A stretch of DNA of 35,371 bases from Balneolales bacterium (lineage in GTDB: Bacteria; Bacteroidota; Rhodothermia; Balneolales; Natronogracilivirgulaceae), in contig SKWQ01000222.1 of NCBI GenBank assembly GCA_007128855.1, forward strand, positions 1 through 35,371, in the 5' to 3' direction. The notes under the pieces are model-generated. The model saw nothing but the letters and a program-made list of their open reading frames with translations. It did no database searches and was not told the DNA's origin. Shown one piece after another: positions 8,262 to 16,646 of the stretch. A program made the position numbers and the translations under genes. Position 1 is the stretch's first letter, and each line of letters opens with the position of its first letter.

Positions 8262-8810
8262 ATGAACACAACAACCCAAGATGTGGAAGATATCGAACTG
8301 ATCCGTAAGAAGATCAGGGATATTCCTGATTTTCCCAAAAAGGGGATCATATTCAAGGATATCACACCTATCCTGCAGGATCCTCAGACCCTGATGCTGA
8401 CTTCACGGCTTCTTTTGGAGCCGTTTTCCGGTCAGCAAGTGGATCTTGTTGCCGGAATCGAATCGCGGGGGTTCATCTTCGGCACACTGATGGCAACGGA
8501 CATGAACGCCGGGTTCATCCCGATACGGAAACCGAACAAGCTCCCTGCAGACAAGATTTCGATGGAGTATGAACTGGAATACGGTGTCGACCGGTTGGAG
8601 ATGCATTCCGATGCCATCAGCAAAGGAGACCGTGTGATCATCCATGATGATCTCATGGCCACCGGCGGATCGGCACGTGCCGCTTCGGAGCTGATAAGGT
8701 CTCTTGGAGGCATTGTAATCGGCTATTCCTTTGTTCTGGAGTTGTCTTTCCTGAACGGGAAGGAAAAGCTTGAACCCGGGATTCCTGTACATTCACTATT
8801 GAAAATATGA
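8262..8810 (+). CDS. apt: Adenine phosphoribosyltransferase
   Basis: A 182-residue type I phosphoribosyltransferase that salvages adenine to AMP with PRPP. It opens with IRKKIRDIPDFPKKGIIFKDITP, the classic Apt N-terminus. GIESRGFIFG is the base-binding region. The PRPP loop is VIIHDDLMATGGSARA (about 125-140), with His-Asp-Asp where many homologues have Val-Asp-Asp. The ORF track extends to a TTG at 8244; the ATG at 8262 is preferred because it is preceded by GGAAGAG and begins closer to the conserved domain. It is monocistronic as far as can be seen. Confidence 0.95.
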   Translation: MNTTTQDVEDIELIRKKIRDIPDFPKKGIIFKDITPILQDPQTLMLTSRLLLEPFSGQQVDLVAGIESRGFIFGTLMATDMNAGFIPIRKPNKLPADKISMEYELEYGVDRLEMHSDAISKGDRVIIHDDLMATGGSARAASELIRSLGGIVIGYSFVLELSFLNGKEKLEPGIPVHSLLKI

Positions 8811-8933
8811 CGAGAATATAACAGATAACGCATTGATTAACGTGTTGATAGTTATGATGCGATAATTGGATAATTGATCAAATGGATGAGAATCTTTGAA
8901 TTGGTTATTTTATTGCGTTGTTTTTTTTGATAT

Positions 8934-8969
8934 TTTGACCGGTAATGTTCATGCTCTCAATTATTTTGC
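8934..8969 (+). promoter_or_regulatory. Weak candidate promoter upstream of the lipoprotein gene
   Basis: The 236-base gap after apt is AT-rich, unlike the flanking genes. TTTG (8934-8937) is followed after 23 bases by TTATTTTGC (8961-8969), which has one mismatch to TAnnTTTGY. The spacing is at the long end for Bacteroidota promoters. An imperfect hairpin (CGCAT...ATGCG, 8829-8861) without a T-run lies nearer apt. Confidence 0.27.
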
Positions 8970-9046
8970 ACAATTGCCCGACGGTTTTACAGAAATAACT
9001 TCAGCATAACGTAAACAAGATCAATCAAAATTTAACGCTTAAAAAA

Positions 9047-9511
9047 ATGGTCTCAATGAAACATCTCAGATTACTGGGGAACATCTCAGCGGCAATGCTG
9101 CTTGTTTTTGCAGTTGCCTGTGGCCCCTCGTTAACCCTAACCGATGTTGACTACGCTCAGCCGATGGAATCTGTGGCATCGCCCGATCAGAACGGTAATG
9201 TGCAGGATATCCGTTTGGGTATCAGCTTTAACGTCACTGACCTGAACGTCAAAGAACGTGGTGAAGGTGCATCTCTCCCCGAGGAAGTGCGCTTTATACG
9301 TAGCAGAGACGGGTACTACTTTGTGACGGCTCCGGGATTCAATAATGTGTACGTCTTTGAAGTTGAAGAACGTGCCCTGGACCTGAAAAAAGTTATCCGT
9401 GTTTCGGGAGCAGGTCTGGCCAACCCGGCTTTCAATCAGCGTTCTCCCTACATTCAGCTTGTAGATGGAGATGTTGAGTATCGCCTGACCAAAGACGGCC
9501 TTGCAAATTAA
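9047..9511 (+). CDS. Small putative lipoprotein of unknown function
   Basis: I do not recognise this 154-residue protein. It has a basic N-terminus, a hydrophobic segment (AAMLLVFAVA) and a cysteine followed by Gly-Pro-Ser (VACGPS), which reads as a slightly atypical lipobox (AVAC instead of LxxC). A second in-frame ATG at 9056 (MKHLRLL) would give a more compact signal peptide and may be the true start. The mature ~130 residues contain many short beta-prone stretches, for example VRFIRSRDGYYFVTAPGFNNVYVFEVE, with no known catalytic motif and no further cysteines. It is 32 bases upstream of the coiled-coil membrane protein and likely co-transcribed with it, suggesting a shared envelope role. 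Confidence 0.68.
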   Translation: MVSMKHLRLLGNISAAMLLVFAVACGPSLTLTDVDYAQPMESVASPDQNGNVQDIRLGISFNVTDLNVKERGEGASLPEEVRFIRSRDGYYFVTAPGFNNVYVFEVEERALDLKKVIRVSGAGLANPAFNQRSPYIQLVDGDVEYRLTKDGLAN

Positions 9512-9543
9512 ACCGAAATTTTAAGCTACAAGTATAAAGAACA

Positions 9544-10815
9544 ATGGAAAAGCTAACTATTAAAACTGTACTGGCAACCCTCCTCTTACTTGCTGTGGGA
9601 TTCTCCGGTCAGGTTCAGGCACAATTTCAGTCTGATTTCCAGATCAAGCAAAATTTTGATCGTGACCATGCCGAGGTGCTTCAGGAATTGAAGACCGTTC
9701 GGACCACCGATGAGGTGGACGAGCTCATGGAGAAGCTTGATGAAATGGACAGCAGATACCGCGACAACGCATCCATGCTCAACAGGGTACTTTATCCGGA
9801 AACACTTGAGATGCGCGTGACCAATCTGCGTGAACTTGCACAAGCCACCAGTTCCCATATTTCCCGGCTCGGAGAGCAGGGCGACACCATAGTGGTCCTC
9901 GAGGAACGTATCACGGAACTGACCGCCGATGCGGACCGCTACCAGCAGCGTGCCGATTCCCTCAACAACCAACTCGCAGCCATGCGCCGCTCGCGGGATG
10001 CGAATGCCGCTCAGGCACGCCGTCTGCGCCAGGAGCTTGAGAAACGCGACGAATTCATCATCAAAATGGTCGATTCCATCTTCGTTGCATATGAGAATGT
10101 CGACCTGCAGTCGCTTTCACCGGGAGAACGCCGTGGACTCGCGCTTGAAATCGATGCCCAGAATGTCCTGGGATACATCGAGTCTGTTGTCGACAACAAC
10201 ATCTCATTCCTCAATACGCATACCGAACTCAGCACACAGGATTTCCTCAAGCTTTACAGTGTGCAGGTAGAGTTCAACCGCATGTGGGAAAACATGGGCT
10301 ATGACCTTGCGCAGATCTATGTGGCGGAAACCCGTCGCGGCGATCGCATCGGCTCCATAGTTGAGAAGGTTGACGAATGGCAGATGCTCGTCGATGATGC
10401 CGCATGGACCACCTTGTCCGATGCATTCGCTCAGAACAACATCGAACTGGCACCGTTCAGAAACTCCCTCGAGTTCTACACTTCGCTCAACACCTACGTC
10501 GACGAGGCAATTGCCCGCGCCGAAGAGGGTGGAAGCGATGAAGAAGTTGAGAGATATCAGAATTTTGCTGATTTCTGGTTCGGAAGTGTGAAGCCCCGCT
10601 GGCAAGAATACCTCGTTGAAGCGAACCTCATGACCTATGAGAATTTCAATACCATCGATGAGAAACTGGCCGATTGGAAGCTTCAGGCACAGCCGACCTC
10701 CTACACGATGATGATCCTTCTTGGCCTTGCCATCGTCCTCATCATCATACTGCTTGTCCTGTGGCTCATGGCACGTGGCACGCCCGCTACAGAAAGCAGA
10801 GGACGAACTCGCTAA
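9544..10815 (+). CDS. Coiled-coil protein with signal peptide and C-terminal membrane anchor, unknown function
   Basis: A 423-residue protein I cannot assign to a family. Residues ~1-26 form a signal peptide ending AQA-Q. Residues ~40-175 are strongly charged and helical, with a coiled-coil section (VLEERITELTADADRYQQRAD, then RRLRQELEKRDE). Residues ~185-370 form a helical, acidic domain rich in Trp and aromatic residues. A single membrane helix near 390-410 (MMILLGLAIVLIIILLVLWLM) is followed by a short basic tail (ATESRGRTR). The topology is periplasmic with an inner-membrane C-terminal anchor, tail inside. It follows the small lipoprotein gene in the same direction, and a strong terminator ends the unit just downstream. 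It may be a structural or tethering envelope component; that is inference only. Confidence 0.72.
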   Translation: MEKLTIKTVLATLLLLAVGFSGQVQAQFQSDFQIKQNFDRDHAEVLQELKTVRTTDEVDELMEKLDEMDSRYRDNASMLNRVLYPETLEMRVTNLRELAQATSSHISRLGEQGDTIVVLEERITELTADADRYQQRADSLNNQLAAMRRSRDANAAQARRLRQELEKRDEFIIKMVDSIFVAYENVDLQSLSPGERRGLALEIDAQNVLGYIESVVDNNISFLNTHTELSTQDFLKLYSVQVEFNRMWENMGYDLAQIYVAETRRGDRIGSIVEKVDEWQMLVDDAAWTTLSDAFAQNNIELAPFRNSLEFYTSLNTYVDEAIARAEEGGSDEEVERYQNFADFWFGSVKPRWQEYLVEANLMTYENFNTIDEKLADWKLQAQPTSYTMMILLGLAIVLIIILLVLWLMARGTPATESRGRTR

Positions 10816-10855
10816 CGGAATGCGAATGAATTGATCGCATCCTGAGAAGATTAAC

Positions 10856-10901
10856 AGCCGGTACCGGACTCATTGACCAGTCCTGTACCGGCTTTTTTTT
10901 T
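10856..10901 (+). terminator. Strong rho-independent terminator
   Basis: AGCCGGTACCGGACT and AGTCCTGTACCGGCT form a 15-base stem with one mismatch and an 8-base loop. The stem runs directly into nine Ts (10893-10901). It closes the lipoprotein/coiled-coil unit 41 bases after its stop. Confidence 0.92.
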
Positions 10902-10986
10902 ACACTTCTTCTGAAAGGCCTTGGGAGAGGTATCAGCAACAGCAATCAGAGTGGGGATGCGCATGCCGGTTGGCATAACGCATGTA

Positions 10987-13125
10987 TCAATGAAGCGAAC
11001 GGTACTTCCTGAGTCCCCATTCCAGCGTCAGGAGCAATATCACCAGGATGAACCAGAACGGATTGCGGTGAAGGGCCAGTGACATCGTAATGGTTTCAAC
11101 TCGCTGTTCAAAGCTGATATCAGATCTCAACAATTCAAGCAGATCACCTGCCTGTTCGTGGGGCAGGAACCGGCCACCTGAAGTTTGTGCCATGTACCGG
11201 AGCAGATCATCGTCGCGAATGGTATTCATTAATTCGCGGTTTACACCTCCCACAGAAAAACCACCGCTTCTGGTATCGATATCCCGATCACCCCGCGCAG
11301 CCGTACCGGTAAACTGGTAGGTGCCCTCCGGCAGATTGCCGATCTCGAGCTGATAACGTCCACCCCCTTCGTTGCTCATTACATATCTGCGCATGTCAAT
11401 ATCATCGTTTTCCACAACCATTTCTATGGCCGCATTCTCTTCGGGCTCACCGGCTTCATTGCGGAGGAAACCGTTGAAAATGACCGGTTCCCCGATCTGG
11501 AAGACGGGTTCGGCAGGGGTGAGGTCGAGCAGTTGCTCGTCCGGCTGGGCAGCTGTCCACTTGATGATGTTGTTCAAAAGTCCGTGCCAAAAGCTGCGGT
11601 TCTCCTCACGTGTGCTCAATGACCATAGGTAGGTGTTATAAGCATTCAGGTGGGAAATGTTCCGGTTTCCGGTGGTCCTGACAGCCAGCAGTGGGATTTG
11701 GGTCTGGTTGCCGCGGTAAGCAGTTTGAAGGAGGACGGTTGCATTGGCCGAAGCACCTGCGTCCCGGATCCCGCCGCGCACCAGGGGCATCCTCAGCTCC
11801 TCAGGAATATCAAAATCCAGCACGGCATGACTGCTTCGATCCGATGGCAGATGGATCTGCACATCCTGCCAGCGAAACCCGGGTTGGAAACGGATCGGCA
11901 GCTGACCGGAAAAAAGTGTGGAAAGCCGTGACAGATCCTGTCCGGCAGAACCGATGAAGAAAAGCGCGTTTTCAGAAAAACGTTCCGCCACTTCCCTCGC
12001 ATGGCCTTCCTCCAGATCGATGTGCGGGAAACCGTGCAAAATGACCAGGTCGAGCGTATCCGGCCGGTCGGGGAGCTCGCCCTCCACATAGCGGTCTCCC
12101 GAAATCCAGGTTCGGCTTTCAAGGTCAACCTGCCTGTCCTCCCGGAGGAACCCCCGGACATCCCTGACATCCGGATGGATTTCAAAGGACAGGTGAAGGA
12201 TGCGCAGCCGGTCGTCACGAACATCGATCGAGAACCAGCGCGTGTTGTTCTCTGTCGTCCACTCTCCCGGGACTTCCGGTACGTGTATCTGGAATTGCTG
12301 AAGTCCTTCTTCCTCAAGCAGTATCTCAAAACCCACCTGCTGAACGGAGCGCGATTCGGTGGATCGGATCACCTGCTCGCTCAACACGTCACCGTCCTGA
12401 CGCAGCTGTACCTGTATGTCACGATCCGGGAAGCCATCGTTCAGGATGGATGCCTCCACTGTCACCGAGCTGTTTAGGGAAGCGGTTGGATTGTGTGTGA
12501 CCCTTTGGACGACAACATCCTGTTGTCGCGAAGTGTCCCCAATGGCGATGGTGTATATGGGGACAGGCATCCGCGATGCCGTGGCGGAGGGATCACGGCC
12601 GGTTGTTACGATGCCATCGGTCACAAGTATCACCGCCTCATGCTGCTCCAGTATATCCATGAACCCGGTCAGCGCCCGGTCGATATTGGTGCGGGTTCCG
12701 TCGAGGAACAGCTCATCGGGCGAGTCGACTGATAAAAGCTCCGAATCAAATCCGTACGTTTCCAGTACCAGATGCTCAAGATCTCCGACCGGATCGGGTG
12801 AAAGCATGTCCATTACTTCCCGGTAACGTTCCTCACCCGAATAGGACCCCTTTTCGATGGTCGTGCTCTGACTGTTGTCAAACAGAAGGGCAAGGCGGAC
12901 CGGCGAGGTGACTTGTTCATTGACAGAGATCACCGGATTCAGGAGGATGAGCAGCAGTAGCAGGAAGGCCAGGGACCGGATACCGGTGAACATCCAGCGC
13001 CATGCTGCGGATAGTCCATCTGCCCGATGGTAGGTCCAGATGGACAGTGCCAGTGCCGATGCAATCAGGACTACAACCCAGATTGCCGGGATGGCATGTT
13101 GGAAACCGTCAAATTGGATGTCCAT
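10987..13125 (-). CDS. Large VWA-domain membrane protein with GATase1-like domain
   Basis: A 712-residue protein with two N-terminal membrane helices (about 13-31 and 50-66) and a C-terminal one (about 690-706). Between them, residues ~76-200 form a von Willebrand factor A domain with an intact metal site: DNSQST (D83, S85, S87) and VTDG (D170). An Ig-like stretch follows, then a Rossmann-like section (LRILHLSFEIHPDVRDVRGFL, then LDLVILHGFPHID) resembling the glutamine-amidotransferase-like domain often fused to such proteins. A second Ig-like domain (PVIFNGFLRNEAGEP) leads to the last helix. MoxR ATPases commonly act on VWA proteins encoded next door, and moxR lies 57 bases upstream. The role is probably envelope stress or assembly of a membrane complex; substrates are unknown. 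Confidence 0.82.
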   Translation of the reverse strand: MDIQFDGFQHAIPAIWVVVLIASALALSIWTYHRADGLSAAWRWMFTGIRSLAFLLLLLILLNPVISVNEQVTSPVRLALLFDNSQSTTIEKGSYSGEERYREVMDMLSPDPVGDLEHLVLETYGFDSELLSVDSPDELFLDGTRTNIDRALTGFMDILEQHEAVILVTDGIVTTGRDPSATASRMPVPIYTIAIGDTSRQQDVVVQRVTHNPTASLNSSVTVEASILNDGFPDRDIQVQLRQDGDVLSEQVIRSTESRSVQQVGFEILLEEEGLQQFQIHVPEVPGEWTTENNTRWFSIDVRDDRLRILHLSFEIHPDVRDVRGFLREDRQVDLESRTWISGDRYVEGELPDRPDTLDLVILHGFPHIDLEEGHAREVAERFSENALFFIGSAGQDLSRLSTLFSGQLPIRFQPGFRWQDVQIHLPSDRSSHAVLDFDIPEELRMPLVRGGIRDAGASANATVLLQTAYRGNQTQIPLLAVRTTGNRNISHLNAYNTYLWSLSTREENRSFWHGLLNNIIKWTAAQPDEQLLDLTPAEPVFQIGEPVIFNGFLRNEAGEPEENAAIEMVVENDDIDMRRYVMSNEGGGRYQLEIGNLPEGTYQFTGTAARGDRDIDTRSGGFSVGGVNRELMNTIRDDDLLRYMAQTSGGRFLPHEQAGDLLELLRSDISFEQRVETITMSLALHRNPFWFILVILLLTLEWGLRKYRSLH

Positions 13126-13182
13126 ATATACCGGGATTGTTGCCGGATCGTGACTTTCCAGGTGTGCGTTTTACATGGCCTT

Positions 13183-14181
13183 TCAGCCCATTTCATCGAG
13201 GAGCTGCCGGATCAGTGACACCGTGTTGAGGCCTTCGGCCTCGGCAGCATAGTTGTTCACGATGCGGTGGCGCAGGACAGGAATTGCCAGACTGCGGATG
13301 TCATCTTCCGTTACATTGTACCTTCCCTGAGCGAGGGCACGGGCTTTTCCTCCGATGATCAGAAACTGAGAGGCGCGGGGACCGGCACCCCAACTCATGT
13401 ATTTGTTGACAAATTCGGGTGCATGGCTGGTTTTTGGTCGCGTCATGGAGACCAGGCGCACGGCAAATTCAAGCACACTGTCAGGAACGGGCACTTCCCG
13501 CACCAGATCCTGATATGCCATGATCTGCTCGCCGTTGAGTATCGGCTCAATTTCTACCTGACTCGGGGCAGTAGTCTGGCTTACGATATCCATTTCCTCC
13601 TGAAAAGCGGGATAATCCAGCCAGAGATTGAACATGAACCGGTCAAGCTGCGCCTCAGGCAGGGGATATGTCCCCTCCTGCTCGATGGGGTTCTGGGTTG
13701 CAAGGACAAAAAACGGCTTCTCCAGATCATGTCGCACACCGCCTGCCGTGACGTGATACTCCTGCATCGATTCCAGCAGGGCCGCCTGGGTTTTGGGTGG
13801 GGTCCGGTTGATCTCATCGGCCAGAATGATGTTAGCGAAGAGCGGTCCGTGGATAAAGCGGAAGACTTTTTTGCCCGTAGCGGCATCTTCTTCGATGATC
13901 TCTGTTCCGGTTATGTCCCCGGGCATGAGATCGGGCGTGAACTGTATGCGGTTGAATGACAGGTTCAGACTCTTTGACAAGGTGCGGATGAGCAGCGTTT
14001 TTGCAAGTCCGGGTACGCCGACCAGGATGCAGTGCCCGCGGGAAAACAGGCTGATCAGCAGCTGCTCAACAATATCATCCTGCCCGACCACGATTTTCGC
14101 AATTTCCTTTCGCAATGCCGAAAAGTCCCTTGTGAAGGCTTCAGCTTTTTCTGTTTTGCTGAATTCTTTGGTGTCAGGCAT
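13183..14181 (-). CDS. MoxR family AAA+ ATPase
   Basis: A 332-residue MoxR-type AAA+ chaperone. Walker A is GVPGLAKT (55-62). Walker B is ILADEINRTPPK (D122, E123). The sensor 1 stretch is VLATQNPIEQEGTYPLPEAQLDRFMF, which is diagnostic for MoxR. The C-terminal lid ends with a domain containing DIRSLAIPVLRHRI. MoxR proteins form hexamers in the cytosol and remodel or load metal into VWA-domain partners. The adjacent VWA membrane gene is the obvious partner. A DUF58 gene, which commonly follows moxR, is absent here. The gene is on the same strand as three upstream PpiC/SurA genes and is probably co-transcribed with them. Confidence 0.95.
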   Translation of the reverse strand: MPDTKEFSKTEKAEAFTRDFSALRKEIAKIVVGQDDIVEQLLISLFSRGHCILVGVPGLAKTLLIRTLSKSLNLSFNRIQFTPDLMPGDITGTEIIEEDAATGKKVFRFIHGPLFANIILADEINRTPPKTQAALLESMQEYHVTAGGVRHDLEKPFFVLATQNPIEQEGTYPLPEAQLDRFMFNLWLDYPAFQEEMDIVSQTTAPSQVEIEPILNGEQIMAYQDLVREVPVPDSVLEFAVRLVSMTRPKTSHAPEFVNKYMSWGAGPRASQFLIIGGKARALAQGRYNVTEDDIRSLAIPVLRHRIVNNYAAEAEGLNTVSLIRQLLDEMG

Positions 14182-14294
14182 GGGTGCTCATTTTCATATG
14201 TTAATGTAAATCAGTGGCAGGGCCGTCGGCTTTTTGAGCCAACAGTCGTAAAAGCAGATAAATCCGTGGAAGGTCGCGCCGACCGCCAACCGCG

Positions 14295-15710
14295 TCAGTT
14301 GGTGCCGGGATAAGGCTCCGGTTCGCCCGGAACCCCGGTTTCAGCCGGGATTTCAGGTGCCAGGGGGCCCGGCATCTCCATCGGATCATAATCAGGAACC
14401 GGTATCCGGTACTCGACAAACATCTCATCGCGCAGGTCCATGATCCATTCCGAAAGGATCCGCTGGCTTTTCTGCTGAAGCGCAAAATTTCGGATGAGCT
14501 GGTAGTCCTGTTCGAGATTGGCCCGGTGCTCTTCCATACGCTCGTTCAACTTGACGATCCGGAATGCCCGTTTGTTGTCCTCGCCGTACTGATAGGACCG
14601 GGGCGGAGTGATTTCGCCGGGTTCTTCCAGGAGAAGTACGGTCCGGTAGAGCGAAGGATCCAGATCGCTTACGGGAAGAAAACGCTGACCGGATTGCGGA
14701 TCGATGAGCCGGCCACCGGCCGGACCGGTGTTGCGGTCGTCAGAGTGCCGGCGCGCCATGTCGGCAAAGTTTTTTCCCTGATGCAGGACACTGTCCCGGA
14801 TTGCGGTCAGTTTGTCGATGGCATAATCTTCATCCAGCTCTTCTTCGGATACGGAGATCAGGATGTGATGGGTGGAAATTCTCTGACCCTGGCGCTCGTT
14901 CAGGCGGATGATGTGAAATCCCTGGGTGGTACTTACCACTTCCGAAATCTCTCCCGGATCGAGAGCCGCCGCCGCCGCCGCATATTCAGGCAACAGATCG
15001 GTGGCACTGAGCATGGGCAGGCCGCCGCCCTGGGAAGCGGTCGGGCCGTCGCTGTGTCTGCGCGCAAGGTCTTCCAGGGATGTTCCGTGATGCAGGATGG
15101 AGTCACGCAACTGGACCGCCAGATTGCGGGCATTCTCCCTGGCTTCCGCTCTTGGCGGTGGAATGACGGTGATCTGGGACAGCGAGACCGATTCCGGTAT
15201 GATGGGCAGCGAATCCGTTGGAATCGAATGGAAAAACTCCATCACTTCCGGACGCGTGATGTTGATCCTGGATATTTTTTGCTGGCGGACCCGCTGGACC
15301 ACAAGATCCTGACGGAACTGTTCGGAGTATTCGGCCTTGATCTCCACGATGGACTGACCGAACGCCCGCTCCAGCTCCCGTTCGCTGCCGAGTTGCCGGA
15401 CCAGCTCGTCGATCCGCTGATTCAGGATGCGGTCCACCTCGGAGTCGCTTACGATGATCGAGTCGATTTTGGCCTTCTCCACCATCACGAAATTGTCGAT
15501 CATGGATTCCAGCACATAGTACCACATCCGTTCATCGAAGGTCTCGCCACCCGACTGCTGCATGAACTCGAAAACCCTCTGGTCGACTTCGGACTTTAGG
15601 ATGATATGGTCGTTCACCACGGCTACGATCTGATCGGCTACCTGCCGCTGCTGACCCATCGCACTGACGGTGAGAAATAAAATGAAAACAGATGTGAAAA
15701 ATATGCGCAT
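14295..15710 (-). CDS. surA: SurA-like periplasmic peptidylprolyl isomerase with two parvulin domains
   Basis: A 471-residue secreted chaperone. Residues 1-19 are a signal peptide (cleavage after SAMG). DQIVAVVNDHIILKSEVDQRV is the typical SurA N-terminal domain start. Two parvulin domains follow: the first ~174-275 (SVSLSQITVIPPP through GFHIIRLNERQGQ) and the second ~278-390 (STHHILISV, then HSDDRNTGPAGGRL). A C-terminal helix closes the chaperone core, and a proline-rich tail (PDYDPMEMPGPLAPEIPAE) ends the protein. SurA escorts unfolded outer-membrane proteins to BAM, so it connects to the BamD encoded in this window. It is the third of three tandem PpiC-family genes and precedes moxR by 113 bases. 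Confidence 0.9.
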   Translation of the reverse strand: MRIFFTSVFILFLTVSAMGQQRQVADQIVAVVNDHIILKSEVDQRVFEFMQQSGGETFDERMWYYVLESMIDNFVMVEKAKIDSIIVSDSEVDRILNQRIDELVRQLGSERELERAFGQSIVEIKAEYSEQFRQDLVVQRVRQQKISRINITRPEVMEFFHSIPTDSLPIIPESVSLSQITVIPPPRAEARENARNLAVQLRDSILHHGTSLEDLARRHSDGPTASQGGGLPMLSATDLLPEYAAAAAALDPGEISEVVSTTQGFHIIRLNERQGQRISTHHILISVSEEELDEDYAIDKLTAIRDSVLHQGKNFADMARRHSDDRNTGPAGGRLIDPQSGQRFLPVSDLDPSLYRTVLLLEEPGEITPPRSYQYGEDNKRAFRIVKLNERMEEHRANLEQDYQLIRNFALQQKSQRILSEWIMDLRDEMFVEYRIPVPDYDPMEMPGPLAPEIPAETGVPGEPEPYPGTN

Positions 15711-15752
15711 AATGTTTGGTTGCCGATGTCAGGAACTTGCTCTGGATTCAGA

Positions 15753-16646
15753 TCACAGGCTGTCCTCTACGATTTCTATTTGTTGTTCTGGTATGGTTAC
15801 GTCGAATATCCTCAGTTCATTGTTGGCCTGGGCCTTCAGGAAAAGACTTTGTTCCATCGAACGGAGGTGCTTCCTGCGCCGCTCCAGCATAAGCCATTCG
15901 GTGATTTGGTCTATCACCCAGTCTACCTGGGGGTGGTCGCCGGACTCCCTGGAGTCGATCAGCTGAACGAAGTGAAAATGGTCGCCGATCCGCCTGATGG
16001 GCGAAATCTCAGTCACGCCGATCACCTGAAGGAACGTGTTCATCTCTTCAAAATGCATGGCAGCGGTGGACGCGGGAATGAACTGCCGGGATGTGCGGAT
16101 GGCCTTTTGTGGGTTAACAGAGTACTCTTCGGCCACATTGACCCAACTTCTGCCCCTAAGCAGGGCATTTCGTGCATTTTGTGCGTCGGTTAGAGATGCT
16201 GCCATGATGTGCCTGTAACGGACATGGCGCTCCGCCAGTATGAACTTGTCCTTGTTGCTTTCGTAATAGGACTGGGCTTCACTTCGGGTCACAGGGTCGC
16301 CCGTCACATCAAGGTACACCGCTTCGTTGAATGCATCGACCAGGATAGACTCAGTGGCCTGATGGATCCTGCGTTGCACCTCCTTCTGCTGATCGAGCCG
16401 CAATCTTTTGGCCTCCATTACTTTCAGTTTACGGTTGACCCAACTGTTCTGATAGTTCGTGATTACACGGAGACTGTCGGCAGCGAACACCTCGGCAGGA
16501 ACATCATTCCTGACATCACTCAGGTAGAGCACGTGGGTACCAACCTCCGCAAGCACTACATCGTCCCTGTCACGCATCCTGTGTTCGCAGGATATCAGTG
16601 TCAGCAAGAACGGCAGTAGTAAGAGAACGCGAAACGTATCAGTCAT
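15753..16646 (-). CDS. PpiC/SurA-like lipoprotein with divergent isomerase domain
   Basis: The ORF track begins at 16694. The ATG at 16646 gives a good lipoprotein signal (MTDTFRVLLLLPFLLTLISC, C20), so the mature 278 residues are probably lipid-anchored. Its start overlaps the stop of the upstream gene by eight bases. A SurA-like N-terminal helical region (VVLAEVGTHVLYLSDVRNDVP) is followed by a section laid out like a parvulin domain (RHVRYRHIMAAS, then SWVNVAEEYSV, then DHFHFVQLIDS). The glycine-rich GGDLGFF-type strand of active parvulins is missing, so it may be a chaperone without isomerase activity. The C-terminal LMLERRRKHLRSMEQSLF helix resembles the SurA C-terminal segment. Confidence 0.78.
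   Translation of the reverse strand: MTDTFRVLLLLPFLLTLISCEHRMRDRDDVVLAEVGTHVLYLSDVRNDVPAEVFAADSLRVITNYQNSWVNRKLKVMEAKRLRLDQQKEVQRRIHQATESILVDAFNEAVYLDVTGDPVTRSEAQSYYESNKDKFILAERHVRYRHIMAASLTDAQNARNALLRGRSWVNVAEEYSVNPQKAIRTSRQFIPASTAAMHFEEMNTFLQVIGVTEISPIRRIGDHFHFVQLIDSRESGDHPQVDWVIDQITEWLMLERRRKHLRSMEQSLFLKAQANNELRIFDVTIPEQQIEIVEDSL

Noticed and set aside
8829-8861. Possible terminator after apt
   Set aside because: The hairpin is imperfect, AT-rich and lacks a following T-run, so it does not support a terminator call.
14526-15599. 357-residue antisense ORF opposite surA
   Set aside because: Shadow of the SurA frame; no signal peptide or domain of its own.
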